The position numbers and the translations under genes are program-made. This document shows positions 34,540 through 46,500 of a stretch of DNA of 64,000 nt, piece by piece; position 1 is the first letter of the stretch, and each line of letters opens with the position of its first letter. The notes beneath the pieces were generated by a model. That model saw nothing but the letters and a program-made list of their open reading frames with translations. It made no database searches and had not been told where the DNA came from. The stretch spans positions 68,345,319-68,409,318 of the forward strand of contig CP136069.1 of NCBI GenBank assembly GCA_032622095.1, read 5' to 3'. This DNA comes from Siphonodentalium dalli. Lineage: Eukaryota; Mollusca; Scaphopoda; Gadilida; Siphonodentaliidae.

Positions 34540-36065
34540 CAGTATGACAATACACTACCCCGGACAAATGAAGCAATATCATACTTTACCTAACAGCCTA
34601 GCTATAATTAGTGAACATTAAACTGACAAACAGACAATGTTCAGGGCCATTATTTAATATTAAAGGGATACAAAATAAAGATATTTCTAATGATCAGTAA
34701 GAATTATTCTCTAAGTGATACTTATTATTTCAAATAAATGATTGCGTATACTATAGTAGACCATATACCAACAGGAAAATATAAGTGAATACAATTATTG
34801 TGTTTAAAAATTCGTTTCGTTTCGTTTCTGCAGCCAAATTACAATCTTAACTTTTAGTTACCGTTCTTCATTTTAGCGCGGAGAATTCCTTGTGGTGTTT
34901 TGAGTTAATTTTGTCGCGAATCAACGCGGATTGACAGAAGGAAATGGTGTATTGGCTACAAACGGATAAACTGTGGACTTATATATAAGATTCGCCCTTT
35001 TTCCGCATGGATGTGCGCAAATATCGAAAAAGACTGAATTTCAGGTGACAAAAAATATTTCAATTCCCGGAACAGTAAGAATTAAGCTACGATAACGAAA
35101 CGGATCAACTATAGTATTGAACAGTACCTCAGCTACCTGGCCATCTGCCCATAACCAGAATATTGTCTCGCTAGGACAATACGCAAAATTGAATTTGTGG
35201 TACCGTACAAGCATGATGCAGTGCCAGTGGCCTGCTCATGAACCTGTCCAGAAGACGAAGAATTGAGTAGTTTGATCCACGATAGTAAGGGGTCTGTACA
35301 TGTAGTAAGTACTGATAGTGATAAGCCTGCTGTACAATAATACTACTTTTGCTGTTTTACTGGTCTTAACTGAGTACTGTGTCAATGTGACATTGTTAAT
35401 TAAGTTCCACTCTAATGTACATTAACTGGCAATGATGCATCTGACACTATTAAAGGCACCGGTAATCCTAGGTCAACATGACCGCTTTCGCAGATTGCTG
35501 CTTCTTGTCCAGTAGAAGGATACGCACTACGTTCATGACTGAACTACGGTAATCCCTAATTACCAGGAGGACGCTGCGTAGAAACTTGGTACAACAGTTG
35601 TTACACATGTACACGACAAAGAAAATTATCAACAAGTGAGCGTCATCATCAAAATTGCAAATTAAAACACGGCAATTGTAAATTGGTAATCCCTACATAC
35701 CAGGAGGACAAGGCATTGAAACTTTGGACAACAGTTGTTACACGGCAAAGAAAATAAAAACACACTGCAGATGAATGTTTATACATGTACTGTGCAGTCG
35801 AGATCACCTGGACAGGCTGGACTACAAATATTTAAGGATTATACCATTTGATGAGTAGATGCGTGACTGATAAAAGAATTAGAGACTCCATATTTACTCG
35901 GAAGATAACAGTATACGATGCCATACAGTTGTTCCATGGCACCTCAACCTTTGGTGGAAACCGTAAAACTAATGAAAATGATGAAAGCCAGACTCAACAT
36001 CAAGACTACATGTACATGTGCATGCATAAGTGACGGTTCAATGATTTTGACTCCATCAGATGATA
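34540..36065. other. Interior of the insertion, no supported gene
   Basis: A diverged direct repeat is visible: TAATCCCTAATTACCAGGAGGAC, GAAACTTGG, ACAACAGTTGTTACAC at 35550-35610 and again at 35685-35745. TACATGTA occurs at 35287, 35782 and 36004. Confidence 0.4.
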
Positions 36066-36069
36066 TTTA

Positions 36070-37022
36070 AGCGACACCAATTTTTAAGTCTGGTTTACGA
36101 TAATGTGGGGAGAAAAAAAGTAGATGCAGGAGGGAAAAAAATAAAAATAAAAAAGATTGTCCCCCCAATTTATATCAAGTAAATCGTGGAATTTTACATA
36201 AATTTTACAAAAATTGTGAAAAAATGTTTTTGAATGAAATTCTGTTCAAACCAAACAAGACATATCTTGTCATGAAATACATGAAAATATGGATCTGTAA
36301 ATGATCATAAGCAGAACCGGATGCGACAGCACATGAAAATCAGTATGCGTGTAAAATATTTTGGGACAAAAAAAGGTAATTTTTTTTCATGAAACAGGGG
36401 GGGGGGGGGGGGGGGGGGGTGAATTTTTTTTTTCCGGCACGTATCCCGGGGTGGGTGGGTGGTCAAAGTCACCAACAAGCAATTTTTTCCGCAACTAAAA
36501 AAAAAAATTCCTGCTTGTTTTTTAGTGTTTTGGCAATGAGTTGGGCTTCAAAACCACTTTGAATGAGAGAAATAATATAATTCTAACTGGTAAACTGACT
36601 GCAGGCAGTTATCGTGTTGTATTTTGTTGCAAATTTTGAAATCCAAGATGGCCGCTGGCAGCCATGTTTTTTTGGCCGAATGACCTCAAAATGACTCATT
36701 CCTATTTCGTGTCCATGTTAACATCCATGATAAATAGTATGCACAGAAATTCATATACAGCTGTTTACAGTGAATTTCCCCCCGCAAATCTCTGTTTTAG
36801 TGTTAAAAGGGGGGTGGGTGTCAAAAAATGGTCGGAAAAAAACTGCCGAAAACGGAAAAAAATTTGGCGGTGGGGGTGGGTGGGTACAAAAAATGATCGA
36901 AAGGGAAAAAATGCCATACGTGCCTGAAATATTTTTCCGACCCCCCCCCCCCCCCCCCTGCATGAAATGGAAAAAAAGTTGTAGGAGGTGTTCGTAAACC
37001 AGACTTAAAAATTGGTGTCGCC
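36070..37022. mobile_element. PIF/Harbinger-type MITE, long copy (953 bp)
   Basis: Inverted ends (A/G)GCGACACCAATTTTTAAG ... CTTAAAAATTGGTGTCGCC, flanked by TTA (36067-36069 and 37023-37025). A 3-bp T(A/T)A duplication is the PIF/Harbinger signature. The inside is itself folded and carries a G23 tract (36397-36419) opposite a C19 tract (36941-36959). No transposase. Confidence 0.8.
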
Positions 37023-37617
37023 TTAGGCTCATGTTAACACAGGTTCACATATTCTCAAATAATTGTCTCCCTCAACCATACTAGTATTTATATTTGATAG
37101 AACCTCAGTGAGACCATGTTGAAAATTACCATCAATGCAGTTCCAGTGTTGACGCAACGCGATCATGTTACTTCAAACCAGTTGCAATGTTCCTTAGCAT
37201 GGTAATTCATGAAAATAAATGTCAATGCAACTTACTCTCAGGCTCCAAATAAAAGTTCAGGCCAAAATAATAGTGCAGGGGGTGAAATTCCATTGAAAGT
37301 TAATAAAAGTACATCCCCAAATTATAGTGCAGGGGTAACTCTGAGCAAAACATCAACTGTGGTTAACCAAATAATTTTTATAGCCGGTTCAAGTATACGA
37401 GTCAAAATGTGTAGTACAGGTACATGTATGTATCATGTGGTGTTATTTTGGTTTGCCACATACTTGAATATACATGTACTCTTGAGTGCCTAATGTACGA
37501 TTATTAAAATCGAGGTAAAATTCCCACCTGTACGATCGTTATTTGGTCCTGTACATTTATTAAATTAACCAAAAGAAATAATTCACCAATCTTAAATTGT
37601 GTTATTCATATAAGAAA

Positions 37618-37760
37618 TGAACGGCGGTTTCAATGCGGTCATGGGGTTTTGACCGCGAGAAAAAATCAGCAAACTGCATGAACCCCAAAGGGGTTCATGC
37701 GGAGTTTGCTGATTTTTTTAACGCGGTCAAAACCCATGACCACGTTGAATCCGCCGTTTA
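37618..37760. mobile_element. Hairpin foldback MITE
   Basis: ACGGCGGTTTCAATGCGGTC, CAGCAAACTGCATGAACCCC ... GGGGTTCATGCGGAGTTTGC, TTGAATCCGCCGT. Long stem with a 4-base loop at ~37690. A shorter separate stem (CATAAACCTATGAACG/CGTTCATAGGTTTATG) lies at 38008-38061. Confidence 0.8.
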
Positions 37761-38064
37761 TTATTTATATTTATATACTTAAATTCATTATGAACTAGGA
37801 TTGTATGTCTTTCCCACTATTTATTCATCTATTTAAACGAACGCATGGAGTTCAGTTCAGACAGTTCGAATCCTTGTTTTTTGGAAAACCAAACACTGAT
37901 TGAAGACCGAAAAACAATTCTTGCCAAATCCGGACCTACTAGTACTAGATACTCAAGCAGTCGGTAATTTCCGACAATCCCCGGTGATTTCCGGGACCAA
38001 TGTGTACATAAACCTATGAACGACACTGGAAGTGACGTCACGTTACGTTCATAGGTTTATGAAC

Positions 38065-39700
38065 GCATTGAATAAGGGGTGTGTCTACCGTAACGCTATG
38101 GGGAAATCGGAAGAGATATCAGGTGTATGTCAATATAGATAAATGAACTCTGATTGTTGACAGTGATCAGCACACTGTACATGTAGATTCACAGACCTGG
38201 CTATCCATCGAAACTATTTGTGTCACATGGCATCAGTAAACCAGTCAGATGGTGTGTTTTGTTGGGATGTATGGTACTAATATTTCCAGTCTGTACGTTT
38301 ATTCCGCCCTGTACTCACTGCTGTACTAATCTATTATTCAGTTATGCGACATTTTCCAACCTGTACTATTATTCCACCCTGTACTTTTATAGGCACTCAA
38401 GAGTACATGCAAAAGTAAAGCCCATCATTTTTACATCCGAATCATATAGAAATCTTGAATTTGTGCTGATTTAAATTTTCATAGCTTCAAAATATTAATA
38501 AACGTGCAGACCCAAATAAGCACTGTGCAGGGGGGGGGGGGTGATTTCCCAAGAAAAATAATAAACGTGCATGCAGCTGGTGCATGCATGTTTATTTGGA
38601 GCCCAAGAGTAAAGAGGTGTAGGTGAATGTTACATGTAAGTTGTTATTAACGAAATGGAACGATGCCTTTAATAGGTTCCACCAGCAATAAGTCGCGACT
38701 TCTTTATATTGGCCTGACAGATTGGTTTTTGTTGGCGTCATGCCTGTCGACCATTATGATGGCCACATATATTGTCATATAACAGCGATTTACGATCTGT
38801 CTTGTTGGCTCATAATATAAATTAAGAAATTGGCCTTGTGTTCGTTCCTTGCGTAATTATTTTTTTTTTAGTACAAACGTCCTCATTGATTGTGTCCCTC
38901 GACTCCTCATGTAGTTGGTCAAGTAACTTACATGTATGTACATGTACAGAGCACTCACAAATTTCTTAGAAAAGCGACCACATGTTCGAATCTACTTTGC
39001 GATTTTGGAGCAACGCATTTGTAAATGCGTTCATATTTTAACACATTTACCTTGATTTATTCACAAACAAATGTCTTGATGCAGGCCTTAAAATCCATCA
39101 GATTTTTTGCAATAATCAAAATGTTAGTGTTTCACTTTCTACAGGGAATCAAGACTTTTTACTAGAATCAAAATGAGAATCATGATTCTCAGATTCTGAT
39201 TATAAAACAATTAATGTCAACAGTGTTTATTTATGTTTATTCCATTTTGAATAGAAAATACATCTGACATGAATGTCCGATTCCGAACATGTACACCAGG
39301 AGTGGGAAAATAACACAGAATTATTCAGATGTGAATTTAAATTAAACAAAATTAAAACTAAAATTGCAAAATACACTATCGTATCGTTATTTGGGTGTTC
39401 ATACTAGTATACTTTTTCGGCGCAATGATCGGTAATTTCAATGCGACTGCGATTATTCCCAATGCAGTGCATTTAATTTAAATGCTGTCGTTAAGGCATT
39501 TACAAAGTGGCGTGACACAATGCACCCTCAATGCATTTTAAATGCAACAACCGCATTTCATTGATCCACGTTGTAAAGGACATTTATTTTTAGAATATGT
39601 GTATATAACCACATGAATAAAGAACAAATCAACTGTTTTTATTACTTTGTAAACCTCTGATGTTTCCCATACAGTATACATTTGTATATTATAAACCATG
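38065..39700. other. Interior of the insertion, no supported gene
   Basis: AT-rich. Contains a G tract at 38530-38542, an AATGCATTT/AAATGCATT-rich stretch (39430-39560) and several TACATGTA sites. Confidence 0.4.
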
Positions 39701-39703
39701 TTA

Positions 39704-39920
39704 CAGTAATTCTAGAGCTAATTAATCGACTCCTTAACTACAGCAGAATTATGGGTAACTTTTCAGGATGTAGTCCGAAATATGGCTTGTTGCCATTCAT
39801 CTGAAAGCTCTCACCGAGAGCTTTCCGATGAATGCCATCAACCCATATTTCCGACTAAATCCTGAAAAGTTACCCATAATTCTGCTTTAGTTAAGGAGTC
39901 GATTAATTAGAGCATTACTG
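39704..39920. mobile_element. TA-type foldback MITE, copy 2 (long)
   Basis: CAGTAATTC...ATTAATCGACTCCTTAAC and its reverse complement ending GCATTACTG, flanked by TA. Arms extend inwards through TGGGTAACTTTTCAGGAT and AGAGCTTTC to a CTCTCACCGAGAG centre. Confidence 0.85.
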
Positions 39921-39949
39921 TATATCCTCTATAACTGTTTATTCAACAT

Positions 39950-41415
39950 CACGTGCTGCAATCCATAAATGCGGTTCAGATTTCCGGTGTCCGGTTCAAC
40001 ATTATTATCATATGGTTCGATAGCAGAAATACGCAGTTTGGAATGTTATACCGTACAAGTTTTACGAGTTGCTCTTGCTCAAGAATGGATAAATTTATAA
40101 ACCTGATTTTTGGCGCATTAGTTAGAATTATATTTTTGCACAAGAACACACCACAAATATCGAACTGGACATCAAAAGCAGAACCGGATTGTATCGATAA
40201 ACATAAGTTGGTCACTGACCGACATTTGCTATTGCAGAAGAAAATAAAAAAAATCTCTGGTGTGGTTTATAGGACTATGCAATGCCGACTTAAAAATAAA
40301 AATTCACATAAACATCGCATGAAGCGGTCTAACCACAAACTCGGGTATTCGGTAATTCCAAATGTATGAACTATCACCATGATATCCCGGTATATCATTG
40401 TCAGGACTTTGTACAAAAGGTTGTTATTCTACTATAATTTTGCTATATCATTGTACTCGGACTGTATTGCAATGTAATATCAGTACATGTACCTGTATAC
40501 TGTGTGCACATTATATACATGTAGGCCTACTTTCACTTTAGTATGTGTCATAAAAGACTCATTTTGTTAACTTGAAAAAAACATGTGTGAAAACAGAGAA
40601 TACATGTACATGTGCCGGCACCATATACCTCTTTGTGTGCTGTACTACCGGTACTATTCATGTACATGTACTACACTACAATAAGAGAAATTCTAATTGA
40701 TTCTGCTGCCCTTGTGGCTTGTGCCACAGGCCTCAAACACGCCAAACAAGTATCTGTAGCCAGGCCCACCAGTACCAGGCTACTAGTAAATGAAGTACTG
40801 AAAGTGTCACATCATTAATCGAGCCCAATCTTAGTTATACTAGTCTCTTGTGTAGTTTGGGTTACTATTAATAAGATATTTAATGAATGTTTGGAATGTA
40901 TGGTAGCATTCTTACCTGGATCAACATATGCCATGCACAACGCTGGTCATCATATCATCACCGCTGTTGGCAGTAAACCCCGGCGGGCATCAGTAAACCG
41001 CTCATCGGGCTATAACAGTTAGAGTTTTCCATACTAGGGCTAATCTAATCAGTTAAAATTAGTCAATTTAGAGGGAATACCAACCAGTGGAAGACGTACA
41101 TTTATATTCAGATATCGGTTTTCGAGAAAAACCCCATCTTAGTCGAGCGGACTTAGAATATCGGGGTAAACTTAAATTTCATTCAGCAACACTTTCACGG
41201 CAGAATATAAAAATAGTACATTATAATCACTTACAGTACATGTACATGTAGCCCAGGTGCAGTGCTAGCCTATATTATATATTACCAAAACTTTTGGTCA
41301 GTTTCTCGATGCCTGACACGTGTAAACGCTTGAACCGGTATATAGTACATGTATGTGAATTAAAGATCTTATTAGTGACACAACACTTCACAAGAGGCTA
41401 GACATACATTTGTAA
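39950..41415. other. Interior of the insertion; no convincing gene
   Basis: The plus frame 39953-40369 (138 codons) is Lys/Asn/Ser-rich with no recognisable domain, and its reverse is also open. The frame ending near 40818 is short. TACATGTA is dense here (40489 to 41349). Confidence 0.35.
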
Positions 41416-41418
41416 CTA

Positions 41419-41580
41419 CAGTAATGCTCTAATTAATCGACTCCTTAACCACAGCAGAATTACGGGTAACTCGGGGAGAGCTTTCCGATGAATGGCAACA
41501 AGCCATATATCCGACTAAATCCTGAAAAGTTACACATAATTCTGCTGTGGTTAAGGGGTCGATTTCTTAGGGCACTACTG
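41419..41580. mobile_element. TA-type foldback MITE, copy 3
   Basis: CAGTAATGCTCTAATTAATC ... GGGCACTACTG flanked by TA (41417-41418, 41581-41582). It shares the CGGGTAACTC/GAGCTTTCC interior with copy 2 but is shorter by one arm segment. Confidence 0.85.
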
Positions 41581-41989
41581 TATCTGTTTTAGTGCACATC
41601 AAATTTATTTGTTGTCTTTCCTCTTGTAATTTGTCTTTGGTTGTGTTCGCCATTTCGATGGACAACTACATGTACTGACATCAAATGACTGAAATGAGTC
41701 AAAATTTAGCAGTGCAGCCAATTATATAGATAAATAGCATCCAAATTCCAAATGAGCATAAATGATAAAACAAACTTTATTGAGCACACTTTTAATACTA
41801 GTAATTACAGCTACAATGAAAGCACCTAATAAAAATTCTAAGTTTGGTAAAACTGTCTGTATACAAAGTTTATCTGACCGTGATGAATAAAACCTATAAA
41901 TGGGATCATATACATGTATGTTAGATATCATTACATGATTATTTGAAAACACATATCCGTATGGAAAACAAACTATTTTACCACTGGCC

Positions 41990-42121
41990 AAGTGGTCCTG
42001 CTAATATGCTATGATGCTGGTGGTCCTGCTGAATTGCTATGATGCGGGTAGTGCAATTCATAGCAATTAAGCAGGACCCAACCGCACCATAGCACATTAG
42101 CAGGAACACTTGAACAGGGGT
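41990..42121. mobile_element. Foldback MITE, family 1, short copy
   Basis: CACTGGCCAAGTGGTCCTGC ... GCAGGAACACTTGAACAGGG, with the AGCACATTAGCA and GAATTGCTATG words of the 105-617 copy. Confidence 0.75.
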
Positions 42122-42788
42122 ATATTTACAGTGTCAAATAGAATGGGCATCTTTTAACAATATTTTTGAACAATTTCCTGAAGTGTTCGAAAATTGAGAA
42201 CTGAATTTATATTTTTTTTTATGAGGTTTCGATTCAAAAATTTCTAACTTAGCTCATCAGGATTAACAGACTACCAGTATGTTTGGTATATTTTTCTGTA
42301 ATCGACACCTGCTGAGGTGGGGAAATATCATCCATTGTCGCACAGCTATATTCTCTTTCCCAACAAAGTCCATAGAACATACATGTAAAATTACAGCTAT
42401 GCTTTAATTAATCAACTCGCCTTATAAAGGTTGACCACCGGGTATTACTGCAGTATTCAGGCGTGTTCATGCGATCAACCGCAGTCAGTTATACCGCCGC
42501 AGAATGTGGTCCACCTCACATTTGCAGTTAGGCTGTATTTTTCATGCGATGTTTATATGAATTTTGTTTTAAAGTTGACATTGTAACCACACCAGAAATT
42601 TTGTTTATTGTTTCAATATGTCTAGATAGAATTCAGAATTTTTGTGGTAAAAACAATTAACTTGGTTATCACAGTTAACACATATTACTGTGGTAAGATT
42701 ACCAGCGGATACCGCATGTCAACAGGGACTGCATGCTCTAATTAATTATCAGGTCTAAAATGTTTATACTGGATACAGTTCATTTTAA

Positions 42789-43720
42789 ACGTACTCAATC
42801 CGGTTCGATGATCCCCATATAATCAGATTCCAACAACAAAAACATCATACATTTGTATTTAGAAAGGCTGCTTCAGTTACGGTATCAGAATTGATTAATT
42901 GCCCTAAAATAATGCTAACCACTGTCAACTAAAGTATACAATTGCCTGACATATGTTATTTATCAACATGTTGTTCTACAAAATTTGGCCTTATTATCAA
43001 CAGAAAGCCTCTTGATTTTAGAGTTATCCATCTTCATCTGAAATTTGGTCCGAGACCGTGGGCCACTATTAATTCTTGATCGTGAAAAATAGTATATTTC
43101 AAAAATTGATATCTAATAACTCTGAGCTTTGATAGGTGGGTTCCTCGACTCTACCAAATATCTTTTACCCCCAAGTCCAAATAAATAGTAATGTGCGAGC
43201 GTTAATTCAGGGGGCCCCTTAATCGGATTATGCATCTTTAAATTCAAATACAGTTTAAAGATGCATAATCCGATTAAGTGCCCCTCATTTATATTTACAT
43301 GTACATGGAATCGGGGGGGGGGGGGGGTAAAAAATATTTTAATCAAGTCGAGGGACCCAACTACATGTATCAAAGCTCAGAGTTATTAGAAATCGATTTT
43401 TGAAATTTTAATATTTATCACCATCGATACTTAATAGTGGCCCAGAAAAATTTGACGAGCCGACGGTCTCAGACCAAATTGCGGATGAAGATGGATAACT
43501 CTAAAATGAAGAGGCTTTGTGTTGATAATAAGGCCAAACTTCGTCGAACAGCATGTTGATAAATATAACGTATCAGGCAATTTTATACTATACATGTAGT
43601 TGACAGTGGTTAGCATTATTTTTGGGCAATTAATCGATTCTGATAACTGAAGCAGCATTTCTAAAAAAATTGTTGTTGGAATCTAATTATATGGGGACCA
43701 TCGAATCTGATTGAACACCT
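42789..43720. mobile_element. TTAA-type foldback element, copy 3: 932-bp palindrome
   Basis: Flanked by TTAA (42785-42788 and 43721-43724). The ends are ACGTACTCAATC and GATTGAACACCT. Two ~450-base arms are in mirror order (CAACAAGTT, GGGCAATTAATC, CACTGTCAACT, TTAGAGTTATCCATCTTCAT, TCTGAGCTTTGAT). A nested hairpin (TTAATCGGATTATGCATCTT / AAGATGCATAATCCGATTAA) sits at the centre. The right arm carries TACATGTA where the left arm does not (see findings). Confidence 0.85.
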
Positions 43721-43754
43721 TTAATAGTTAGCTATATGAGTTATATACACATAA

Positions 43755-44143
43755 GGCGACACCAATTTTTAAGTCCGGTTTACGAACACCTCCTACAACT
43801 TTTTTTTCCATTTCATGAAAAAAAAATTAACTTTTTTGTCCCAAAAAAAATTATACGCGTACTGATTTTCATGTGCTGTCGCATCCGGTTCTGCTTATGA
43901 TCATTTGCAGATCCATATTTTCATGTATTTCATGACGAGAAATGTCTTGTTTGGTTCAGAATTTCATTGGAAATTTCTTTTTTTCACAATTTTTGTAAAA
44001 GTTGTGTAAAATTTCAAGATTTACTTGATATAAATTGGGGGGGACAATTTTTTTGATTTTTATTTTTTTCCCTCCTGCATCTACTTTTTTTCTCCCCACA
44101 TCAGCCCACATGTTCGTAAACCAGACTTAAAATTGGTGTCGCC
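43755..44143. mobile_element. PIF/Harbinger-type MITE, short copy (389 bp)
   Basis: GGCGACACCAATTTTTAAGT ... ACTTAAAATTGGTGTCGCC flanked by TAA (43752-43754, 44144-44146). Its interior is the long copy's in reverse orientation (CCGGATGCGACAGCACATGA, AATTTATATCAAGTAAATC words), without the ~500-base G/C-tract core. Confidence 0.85.
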
Positions 44144-44149
44144 TAATAG

Positions 44150-45700
44150 ACATTTAAACTTTGAAAATTGTAGGTTTCCGGGTGATAACTTCAGTTTGTG
44201 TGATCATATCTGAACCAAATGTGGTATGTAAGTTTATCAGACGATTCAGACCAAAATACAGGTCAAATTCGAATATGGGTGTGCTCCGTCCATTTTTGCG
44301 AGAGTTATGGCCCTTTTTCGACTTAGAATTGTGTTAATTTCTGGTTTCCGCATCATAATTTTAGTTTGTGTGATCAAATCTGAATCAAATTTGGTATGAT
44401 AGTTTATTATCCACCATTTCATGGGACACTGGTTGGATTGTTCTGAAATGTAGTATCGGATTTAGGGGTCCTTAATATATTTTTCAGACAAGCTGATGCC
44501 CCAATGAAGCCACATTTGCTGAAATAGTATCCAAAACATCAACATATCAAGAGCCATTAGACTGAATTAGATAAAAATATATCACTTGGGTCTGTTTAAG
44601 CTGGAAAATACTCAAAATTTGTATAATTTTCTGCTATTATATCTGCATACTAGCCTTTTTGCTGAATCGTGAATGCCGGTTATATTGCCGTGTGAAATCC
44701 TAGTACGAGATAACATTGGGTATGTATATAGCATACCACCTGAAAATGGCTTGAATATCACATACCAAAGCGGGGTGGGGGTGTGTGTGACACCCTCCTT
44801 GATCATAGTCTATATTCTACAGGGTATGTTAACTGTTTCGAGTTGGTGCAATTAATGTGATTGTTTAATCTCTACCATCTGAAATCTATTTTTAGCATAT
44901 TTTGCTATCTGATCAATTGCTACTGATATAAAAAAGGATAAAGATGGTGTGTCCTCTTTCCCCAATGTTCTGTTTACATGTACATTTGGGGGTTTATGAG
45001 TCAAATAATAACAGGCAACATGTCCTTCTAACACTAAGAAATAATGTGTTCTTATGAACCAGGACAAAATATGACTATTTCTGGAGCATTACAGCACATT
45101 ATTACAAATCTATATTTGTAAGCAGTAAGATAATGACAGGAAACATGTCCTCAGACTAAGAAATAACTTTTTGGTGTGTATTTCACATCACAGCTCATGT
45201 GTATACTCACATTAGCTTATGTCATTCAAAGGGAGAAACCCATTTAGAAAGTTTAAATGAGACAAAACTACCTCACTGTAGATGTAGTTGCAAGGTACAA
45301 CATGTACATGTACATGTATTCTGGTAAATGACATTGGAACTAAAATAATGATTTTTGTGTCCACCGGTATGTCATGTACCGGTATACATTGCAACTACAT
45401 GTACATGTAACTTGCCTAACATACCATATACATGTATGCAGAGGGAATTTGCAAGTGTTTTTTAATCAAAATTTTAACCCAACTCTTGTTGTCAGTAAGT
45501 TTTAACCCATGCAGTTTAATGAGTTTATATATGTATATATTACATGTGTTTCTATACATGTATTTTATCTTTAGTTAGTTTGTTGTCCTTGAATAAACTT
45601 GTATTGCTGCACAATCAGTTTCCTTAATGTTCTATTATACTAAAACAACTCCATTGATAACAATACCCCTGAATCCCATCAAAATCTACTTCATTGCCAT
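44150..45700. other. Interior of the insertion, no supported gene
   Basis: A ~175-base direct duplication is visible at 44165-44250 and 44340-44410 (GGTTTCC, CAGTTTGTGTGATCA, ATCTGAA(C/T)CAAAT, GGTATG). TACATGTA tracts cluster at 45297-45440. Confidence 0.45.
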
Positions 45701-45714
45701 CCTCATCATTTCAC

Positions 45715-46400
45715 TTTGGTATCCCCACCCAGGTGTACCTTGGTGTTATTCACCCAGGTGTTCATTGGTGTTTCCTACCCATGTGTACCTTGGTGTTTCC
45801 CACCCAGTTGTACCTTGGTGTTTTCTTACCCAGGTGTACCTTGGTGTTTTCTTACCCAGGTGTACCTTGGTGTTTTCCTCCCCAGGTGTACCTTGGTGTT
45901 TCCTTACCTGGGTGTACCTTGGGGTTTTCTAACCCAGGTGCATCTCAATGGGAAATCCACCTGGGTAAGAAAACACCAAGGTACACCGGCGTAAGAAAAC
46001 ACCAAGGTACACCTGGGTTGGAAACATCAAGGTACACCTGGGTGGGGAACACCGAGATAGGAAACACCAGGGTACACCTGGGTGAATAACACCAAGGTAC
46101 ACCTGGGTGGGAAACACCCAGGTAGGAAACACCAGGGTACACCTGGGTGAATAACACCTAGGTAACCTGGGTGGGAAACACCCAGGTAGGAAACACCAGG
46201 GTACACCTGGGTGAATAACACCATGGTACACCTGGGTGGGGAAACACCCAGGTAGGAAACACCAGGGTACACCTGGGTGGGAAACACCCATGTAGGGTAC
46301 ACCTGGGTGTGGTCACCTGGGTAATTACACCCAGGTTTATCCATACCAGGGTTTTTATCCAGTTTCAGGTGGGTAAATCATGGTAAAACCCAGGTTTTGC
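45715..46400. repeat. Inverted 26-bp minisatellite (CCCAGGTGTACCTTGGTG)
   Basis: Units of ACCCAGGTGTACCTTGGTGT + TTTCTT run forward from 45725 to about 45945, then the reverse complement (ACACCAAGGTACACCTGGGT) runs to about 46320. Period ~26, longer in the right block. Single ACCCAGGT units also follow the left TIR (31890-32170). The frames of repeated Val-Pro-Trp-Cys-Phe are products of the repeat. Confidence 0.9.
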
Positions 46401-46500
46401 GGGGTCTTGATGGTTGGTGGATGTCTTGGTAGATAGATTTTTACCTGGGTTTCGGCCCAAAAAACCTGGGTGGATTTACCCAGGTACATTTTTATATGGG

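Larger units (their letters stand above)
31862..46500. mobile_element. 14.6-kb insertion with perfect 28-bp terminal inverted repeats
   Basis: The left end, 31862-31889 (CCCATATAAAAATGTACCTG onward), is an exact reverse complement of 46473-46500. Outside the ends the repeat gene resumes: ...CTGTAGAAG on one side, AGGTCATCC on the other. Sister repeats have CTGTAGAAGGTCATCC, so only AG is duplicated (2-bp target duplication). Subterminal ACCCAGGT-type repeats (31890-32170 and 45715-46470), short TIRs and a 2-bp duplication resemble CACTA/EnSpm architecture, but the terminal bases are CCCAT rather than CACT(A/G). No transposase could be found. The interior is strongly enriched in TACATGTA. It could be a large non-autonomous transposon or a cargo carrier. 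Confidence 0.85.

Noticed and set aside
39953-40369. 138-codon plus frame within the insertion as a possible transposase
   Set aside because: No recognisable catalytic motif, AT-driven composition, and the opposite strand is also open.
45627-46344. Frames with repeated Val-Pro-Trp-Cys-Phe
   Set aside because: Product of the 26-bp minisatellite and open in several frames at once.
31862-46500. Interpretation of the 14.6-kb segment as an ordinary intron
   Set aside because: Perfect TIRs and a 2-bp duplication of the target show an insertion; no GT...AG pair fits at the exact boundary. Splicing from inside the TIR is kept only as a hypothesis.
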